NCBI GenBank assembly: GCA_036365515.1
Contig: CM070873.1
Coordinates: 224,083,876 to 224,147,875 of the forward strand
DNA length: 64,000 bases
Direction: 5' to 3'
DNA from: Torymus aiolomorphi
Lineage: Eukaryota > Arthropoda > Insecta > Hymenoptera > Torymidae
The translations under genes were made by a program, and so were the position numbers. This document shows, piece after piece, positions 57,870 to 64,000 of this stretch. Within the stretch, counting starts at the first letter, position 1. Each line of letters begins with the position of its first letter. The notes below the pieces were generated by a model that was given only the letters and a program-made list of their open reading frames with translations, searched no databases and was not told the origin of the DNA.

Positions 57870-58450
57870 GCTTATAGTGCACTACTCGCATCCCGGACGT
57901 TCACACGCGGGAAGATTTGCTGCCGCGGGAGGAAACGCGACAGACAACATAAGTGTGATTTTCGAGCTGCTATGTGAGAGAAAAGGAAGAAAAAAGGGAA
58001 GAAATAACAGGCGAAGGCGAGACGAGCGCGGGGACAAAAAGAAAGGAAGAAGCGATGCTTTTTCCAAGTGAGCCACACGTGTTTACGTGCGTGCGTGCGT
58101 CTGCGCGCAGCGGCAATGTTAATATACAAACATGGAGAGAAGAGACAGATGCGGCGTGGAAGAAAAGCGCAAATTAGATGCGCCGACGACGGGAGGTCAA
58201 GGCGTCCCTCGCGTACTTACGCGCTCGCGTGCTCATTTTCTCGCTCGCTCGTTCTAAAACGGTCGGGAATTTCGAGAAAGTGGTCAGCGGCCGCGAGGGG
58301 GTGAACGAACGTCTTCGTCGTCGTGGCCGTCGGGCAATTAGGAGAGAGAGAGAGAAAGAGGCAGGCGTGGGACGAGGGAGCGTTAATGTTGCGAGAAGTT
58401 GAAGTTAAGTTAAGGTGCATGCAGGGGAGTGCAGCGGGATGTTTCAGAGG
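57870..58450. promoter_or_regulatory. CpG-rich patch with purine runs
   Basis: Rich in CG and in GA runs (GGAGAGAGAGAGAAAGAGG near 58340). Many open frames on both strands arise from composition. It could be a promoter or 5' untranslated exon of a gene outside the window. No protein family is recognised. Confidence 0.3.
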
Positions 58451-59037
58451 CATGTTGGAAATACGTGTGTTTAGGTTTTTTAAATTAGGTTAGACATTTC
58501 AGAATTGGTCGGAAACGTTTTCCCAAAATGTGGAGGCTGCGCAACAGTGAATCTTACTGGCACTCGATAAATGGATTCTCATTTGTTTTAGAAGCTTTTC
58601 TGTGGAACAAATTAACGGCTTTTTGGAACGTAAATGTTTATTTGTGCATTATTTAGCATATCGAAAATGTTCTTTTTTTTTAGAATTTATTGAAATTAGT
58701 ATTTTTAGTTTTTGGTAACTTCAAATGTGATAATTAGTACATCGATAACTGAAGGAACCAATATTTGAAAACATTAACATACAAATATATAGAAAGTTTG
58801 CTTACAACGTTCTACTTTTCTATGTTAGGTGGAAGATCTAGTTTTATCTAGTTATCTTTAAAAGTCTTTAGCATATTCAAGCGGTTACAAATTGCATTTT
58901 CTAGTCTAATGTACTCGGTGCGGGGTATAATGTGCCTTAAACGAGGGTTCATCCATGAATTAAAAATGTTTAAAAGTCAATAAAATTACCATAAATTAAT
59001 TAACGATGCATTACGGTATACAATATTTTACATTACT
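58451..59037. other. gene-free spacer
   Basis: AT-rich DNA without a supported feature. Confidence 0.4.
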
Positions 59038-59247
59038 TAAGGTGATGCGATACTGACACTATTACCCAAAATTTGGTTCCCGTTTTTCTCATTCAATTTT
59101 TAATTTTAAGAAAAAAACTCTTTGATACGTTGTAGTTCTTTATTAAACTTAAAACGTGTCAAAGAGTTTTTTTCAAAAAGTTTAAAATTGAAGGAGAAAA
59201 ACGGGAACCGAGAATTGAGTAATAGCGTGGGTATCACATCACCTTAG
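59038..59247. mobile_element. 210-bp palindromic MITE
   Basis: The ends TTAAGGTGATGCGATAC and GTATCACATCACCTTA pair. Arms of about 90 bp include AACTCTTTGA / TCAAAGAGTT and CCCGTTTTTCTC / GAGAAAAACGGG. No coding capacity. Confidence 0.75.
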
Positions 59248-59419
59248 GGCATATAATTAGCATATAATTTTTTAAATATTCAATCAACTAATAACAATTA
59301 ATATGCTGAATAGTAAATTACGCATCTAGGGAGGAAAAAACTTCGACAGTCTACAGCTCCTTTAATTAACAAACATGATATGTAATTTGGCTAATTTTTC
59401 TCCTGTGGTGCGTATACTA

Positions 59420-59507
59420 TTTTTCACCATACCCGGGTCGAAAATACCACTTTCGCGTTTCTGAGCCAGGAGCGAAAGTGGTACTTTCGGCCAGGGTATG
59501 GTGAAAA
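59420..59507. repeat. hairpin repeat, copy 2
   Basis: The same stem-loop as 736-816: TTTTCACCATACCCGGGTCG pairs with a right arm ending GGGTATGGTGAAAA. It includes AGCGAAAGTGGTACTTTCGG. Confidence 0.65.
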
Positions 59508-59993
59508 TCTGTATTGAAAAACGCGTTTACAACACAAATTTTAAATACAGAAAAAAATGGCTTCTTTATCTTAAACATAACAAATGCAATCTACTATAAC
59601 ATGTCGTTAAACATTGCAAAGTTGAGTAACTTGACAAAGCTTCAAAGAAAATATAAAATAAATGAATATATGACTTGCCTGAGAAGCACTTTCATCGGTT
59701 TTACTTCATAAGTTTAATATAAAGAATTCTCTAATAAACGCTACTTCTTAAAAAATAATCTTAAGTTTTGTTATGAAAGAAGCGTTTTTACAAATGTATA
59801 AAGAAATTTATAAAGTTTTACAGTTACGTAATAAAATTGTGAATAACTAATTTAATCCGCAGTGGGAGGAGTTTTTGAAAAGAAGAAATAAAATAATACC
59901 TATATTAAGGTTAGATTAATAAAATGAAGTATGGCAATAATTTGCTCAACAACCATAACGATGAATGACAATACTGTATTACATCAATTTGGA

Positions 59994-60546
59994 TTAAGGG
60001 AGTTCTATGGTAACTACACTAGTCAAAACAAGTACACATTTTATCTCTTGTTGATTTACTTTATTACAGATGTTGTTATTAATAAACTTACACTAAATAC
60101 CAATAATATTTTCATTTTAGATAATTATATCTATTTTAATAGTCTTAAATATCGATATAAAGTTCCATTGAGAAGTTGATTTGACTCATATTTTGAGGTT
60201 AAATGTATGTTTTTCGCTTTTAAACTTTTTTCCGTAAATTAGAGGCATCCAATGATACTTTTGCAAGAAAATAAATCTTCATAAGATATTTGTCTTTCTA
60301 TTACATAAATTTTCAAAAATATCTTAGCGTTAATTTCTTTCTTATACGCAAATGAACACAACGAAATCGTGATTTCCCATAAGAGCCCATGTTAAAAAGT
60401 GAAAAATTAAAACATTTATTTCTTGACTTCTAGGTAGCCTAGCCTTCTAAAAATTTATATGAGAGCTTTTCATGTAAAAGTTAACCAATGTGCGAAATTT
60501 CAGAATTGTCTTAGCGTTATTTCTGTTTACCATAGAACTCCCTTAA
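59994..60546. mobile_element. about 550-bp element with TTAAGGGAGTTC ends
   Basis: The left end TTAAGGGAGTTCTATGGTAA is the complement of the right end TTTACCATAGAACTCCCTTAA, with perfect pairing over about 20 bases. Part of the interior resembles 47090-47215 in inverted orientation. TTAA at both ends again suggests piggyBac-type target choice. Confidence 0.7.
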
Positions 60547-61239
60547 GTTACGTGTAAAACTAAAGTGTTAAACGCATGTTTTAGCGCAATCGATACAATC
60601 TGTAATCGCAACTAAACACGATCCACGCCGAGGAAACTACGGAACGCAGCTACTCTGCGGTCTCTGCAGTATCTTCGGAATTTATCGTGGTTGCGCTTAT
60701 CACGAAAGTTCTTTCGTTTAGAAACACATTAGGTCGGTATCTTTAAATTATTCTGAATGCTTATATCTTTACTTTAAAATACAAATAATAAAACAAAAGT
60801 TTCAAACACAATTTCTGCAAGGATAATAAAGTAACGTTCGAATGCTAATGATTTGTATGACTCAATGCGCTTCAAATAACATTAATCATATTAAGTATTG
60901 ATCTGTATGAAAAGTGTAACTAAATTGTATGAATAAGTTTAAGTTTTTATCACATTTTCGAGAAAACATATATAAAACATTTTTTAATTACGCCAAAGAA
61001 AAGTTTACTATTGAAAAAACAAACATTTTTTCCAAACCCATTATCAAATCGATTTTCAACATTCCTGCACATTTGATTTCCAGCTCTCTGTATACTCACA
61101 CGTTAAAAAAAAATCAAAAGCCGAAGCGCTGGCAGATAAGAGTCCCCTACGAGGAACAAAATCCGATACGCACGAAATCGGTCTCTCCAGAGTGTACATG
61201 AGGAAGCGAGACAGCGATAGAGCCTATATACATATGAGA
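60547..61239. other. gene-free spacer
   Basis: AT-rich DNA. I see no gene or repeat I can support. Confidence 0.35.
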
Positions 61240-61600
61240 AAACGACATAACACATTCTCCACGCAAGCGGTCGTGTTTGCGCTTAAATTTCACAGCATGC
61301 CGACCGCGTGTATGTATAGCATACCTACCTACGCCTATATATCGATTGTCTGCGGGTGGACGTGATGCCTTCAACCCCCTCCGATGTACGTATCCATATA
61401 CACATATATCTACGCACCTACCACACATGTGGTATGTATACATGTATATATATATGTGTGTGTATATAGTCAAGGCAACGCCGGTGCAGACAACGGCCCG
61501 CGGCCGCGCCAGTAGTCTGCGCGCAAAACGGTGAGTAAGTGTGAGTATATACATATATAACATTGCCGGCGTCGTCGGAGGGTCGTTGTATCGGAAAGGA
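61240..61600. promoter_or_regulatory. CpG-rich patch with TA/TG microsatellite text
   Basis: Contains GTATATATATATGTGTGTG-like text near 61445 and a CpG-rich block GGCCCGCGGCCGCGCCAG near 61495. Possible promoter or 5' exon of a gene beyond the window. No coding exon recognised. Confidence 0.3.
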
Positions 61601-62245
61601 ATCGTCGATTGCTTATCTGAGTGGCGGTGGTGTATTGAAGATATTTCTATTGAAGATATTTCTTTTGAAGCGTATAGGCGATTTAAGAAGATAATAAGGG
61701 GAAGTTAGGAAAGATTATGATGATGCAAGTAGTGCAGTAATATGTTTTAAATTTGATTTTAATTATACTGATCGTTGGATGTATGATAATTTTTACGTCC
61801 AGATTATTTTAGATATTTACACATGTTCATCATCGAGCACTCTCAAATAATATCGTCTATAAGCATATTGTATTTATTTATAGATATAATAACTATTGTG
61901 GACTTGAAGTATACCATGCCGGGATGAACAACTATAATGTTTCTCAGAAATATTAACTTTTCAACGAAGTTATTTCTGTTGCAATTGACTATGGAATGCC
62001 GAAGTTGAAAGAAAATTATATACGTCACAAGCCATAAAAAAAATTAAAAAAAAATCATTAAAGGGAGCCTTCGTGCGAGGGACGCTCTCCAATTTGTCAA
62101 ATGAAATTTAAAACGAGAAAGAAAAATCTCTGCTCCTCCTCCAATTATTTCAAAGTAAAAGTCAATCAACTCTTCGTCCACTAATCAAGCGTATGCGAAT
62201 GGCTTCAATTCAAGAGCCGGGCCGTTAATGAAATTGCACTCAAAA

Positions 62246-62247
<2 letters not shown>
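61601..62247. other. gene-free spacer
   Basis: AT-rich DNA without a supported feature. Confidence 0.35.
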
Positions 62248-62309
<62 letters not shown>

Positions 62310-62334
62310 TCTCTCTCTCACTTCTCTCTTTCTC
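62248..62334. repeat. (TC)n microsatellite
   Basis: About 85 bases of almost uninterrupted TC dinucleotide, with two short breaks near the right end. Confidence 0.9.
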
Positions 62335-62522
62335 CGTCGTCCGGCAAACTGTCAACTCATTCCCCCGGCGGACTAAGTAAGTACAAGAGGAAAGGGCGCA
62401 AAGCGAAAGACTAGAGGCGCGCGCGCACGCGGAGCATTTAAAACGGAGCGGCGCACTATGTACTCCTCCCATCAGCCCACGAACGAAATTATTGCGCCTG
62501 GCATGCTCGTAAGTGTTATATT

Positions 62523-63000
62523 CAGTGTAACCCCGGAATAAGGGCTCTCGCAATAAGCCCGTTTCCCTAGTTTCTCGCTTAATTCTAAGAACAGGTTATC
62601 CCCACTCCGACTAAAACAACCAGCTTGAGTTAGACTTCACAACCTGTCCTCTCAATAAGCGCCCCAAGCAAAACAGAGTTTAGAAGAGACTTTTTAATAC
62701 AAAAATTTTATTTTAATCAACACACGTACACTTAAATATTCTTAAAAGTATAAATTTTTATGCACAGCACAATTTCCTATACTGCAAATGATATTCACTC
62801 TCAAAACGTTGTATTACGTGAACTTCAATGTTGTCAACAAACTAACGATCGTCAGAACGCTTATTGAGAGGTCACGCGCCGAAGAAAAAGAGACAGAAAG
62901 CGCTAGATACTCGAGGGAAAAGTGCATGGAGGGGGTTTACGTTTATGTAAAAAATTCTTCCCCTTACGAGCCTAGGCGCGCTTATTACGGGGTTGCACTG
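62523..63000. mobile_element. 478-bp TIR element (CAGTGYAACCCCG ends)
   Basis: The ends CAGTGTAACCCCGGAATAAG and CTTATTACGGGGTTGCACTG are inverted repeats with two or three differences. Inner blocks CTCTCAATAAGCG (about 62648) and CGCTTATTGAGAG (about 62860) also pair. End sequence of this style is seen in pogo/Tigger-like elements, but no TA duplication is obvious. No transposase inside. Confidence 0.6.
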
Positions 63001-63485
63001 TAAATGTACATGTACATACATATTTACAAATACGCGTATTTTAGTCTCATTTTTATTTATATTTTATCGATATTTGTGTTCTATTTTTTTTTATTTATAT
63101 TTATTTTTTTCACAAACACCATTTTTTATTACAGTTAATTTATAAACAGTAATACAAAATTCATTTTTTCATAAAATTGTGCTCTAGACATGTTCCTTGA
63201 AATTCCGTTATTTCAAAAGTTGATGTTATCTATCGAAAATTGAGTAGGAAAGTAAATTCGTATAACAGAATTTTTTTATTGGTTAACTAATTTCCAACCC
63301 TAAATCATAAACAATTTTTAGAACCTAACAAATTTAACTGCATTAAAAAATTGTTTATTTGTTTACTTATTCAAGACTCTATGTAATAAATACTAATTTT
63401 AAGAAATTAAAAAACTACATTAAAAATTGCAGTTAAAATTGGCAGTTTTCCGAAAAGATTTTTCGATAAATTATAACAGAATTCA

Positions 63486-63520
63486 AAATCAAGGAGCGTG
63501 GGAGCGCTCCGAAGGCAAGT
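63486..63520. repeat. 35-bp dispersed repeat, copy 2
   Basis: AAATCAAGGAGCGTGGGAGC followed by GCTCCGAAGGCAAGT. It matches 696-730 with one difference. Confidence 0.6.
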
Positions 63521-63730
63521 ATCTGTTCAATGTATGTAAGAAGTCTGAGGGACGACCGCGCTAGATATACGTTGAAATGGATATTCTTTCATAAAATTTG
63601 TAAAATACAGTAAAAAAGCAACTAACTGGAGTAAAAGAGTAAAAAAAAAATAATAAAATATTGTAAAAATGTTTATACCACTCTAACCTCAAAATCACAA
63701 CTTTGATATGATTTTCGGCGCTCGTGGTAT

Positions 63731-63863
63731 AAAATACCGTTCGAAACTAGTGCGTAAGTCGATTATTTAGGTGGTGTCGCTTTTTCGCACTCGCTTCGCT
63801 CGTGCAAAAAGTCACACCAGCTAAATAATCGACTTCCCCACCCGTGTCGAAATGTACTATTAC
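63731..63863. mobile_element. foldback element inserted in a transposase gene
   Basis: Arms AAGTCGATTATTTAGGTGG and its near-complement pair. The loop CGCACTCGCTTCGCTCGTGC is the complement of the GCACGAGCG-type loop in the 5.7-6.0 kb hairpins. The right end AATGTACTATT matches the AATAGTACATT family end. Confidence 0.6.
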
Positions 63864-64000
63864 CTGTCACTTTCAGATTTTTCACATGTTTTCTTTTTTT
63901 CCATTTGTCTATCCACCCATTACTTGCTTTAAAGTTTTTCAGACCATCAATTTCTTGGTTAATTATGAGAGCTTGTTGACAAAGATTTCGCCCTGACAAT
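63864..64000 (-). pseudogene. pogo/Tigger-type transposase fragment (CENP-B-like HTH), cut by the window edge
   Basis: The minus-strand frame from the window edge reads CQQALIINQEIDGLKNFKAS, then NGWIDKWKKRKHVKNLKVTG, matching the Tc5/CENP-B-type DNA-binding domain (the FKASNGW..+..KR motif) found in pogo and Tigger transposases. Likeness ends at about 63864, where a foldback element begins, so the downstream DDE domain is not visible here. The N-terminal part continues beyond 64000. It is either a relic or an exon of a domesticated gene; the insertion favours a relic. Confidence 0.65.

Noticed and set aside
57870..58450. several overlapping 60-85 codon frames
   Set aside because: CpG- and purine-rich composition keeps all frames open, and no domain or splice logic supports any of them.

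Overview
This is a eukaryotic, AT-rich, intron-bearing chromosomal window. The genes are animal genes (a ciliary dynein-regulatory subunit, a METTL16-type RNA methyltransferase, clueless/CLUH, a SWAP-70/DEF6 protein and the CIR1 corepressor). Short AT-rich introns, CpG-rich gene starts in AT-rich DNA and a Copia element with a Drosophila-copia-style half-tRNA primer site point to an insect. A hymenopteran (wasp-like) genome is my best guess, but that is inference only. All splice models below were read by eye from GT/AG sites, codon phase and family similarity.

Layout. 1-7100 holds no gene and is packed with inverted-repeat (foldback/MITE-like) elements, some nested. 7193-9066 (-) is CIR1. 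9100-12500 is non-coding with three more foldback elements. 12551-14506 (-) is DRC2/CCDC65, and 15518-18658 (-) is a SWAP-70/DEF6-type PH protein with a CpG-rich start. 19481-22190 is a hairpin followed by an internally deleted DIRS-type retroelement (gag plus the first part of reverse transcriptase) with complex terminal palindromes. 22834-24913 (+) is METTL16. It converges on CLUH, whose coding exons run on the minus strand from 40613 down to 27710. The large CLUH intron between 33784 and 40335 contains a complete Copia LTR retrotransposon with identical LTRs, inserted into an older inverted-repeat element. 42.0-42.7 kb is CpG-rich and probably holds the CLUH start. 44099-44896 (-) is an unrecognised 265-residue GC-rich single-exon gene with a 4 x 12-residue repeat.

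The right third is largely gene-poor. 47807-51108 (+) is an unprocessed, truncated pseudogene of the Sec1/Munc18-family protein Sly1 (SCFD1), with intron boundaries retained but frameshifts and stops in the exons. The rest (51.1-64 kb) is a dense set of palindromic elements, CpG-rich patches at 56.7-58.5 and 61.2-61.6 kb, a long (TC)n tract, and at the right edge a piece of a pogo/Tigger-type transposase broken by a foldback element.

The intact host genes do not form one pathway. They touch transcriptional repression (CIR1), ciliary motility (DRC2), actin/Rho-type signalling (SWAP-70), U6/SAM-related RNA methylation (METTL16) and mitochondrial mRNA biology (CLUH). The most striking property of the window is its load of mobile and palindromic DNA. 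It contains an empty-site/occupied-site pair, two copies of a MITE with clean 8-bp target duplications, a group with TTAA ends and a very young Copia copy. I did not find convincing evidence of a new defence or biosynthetic system.
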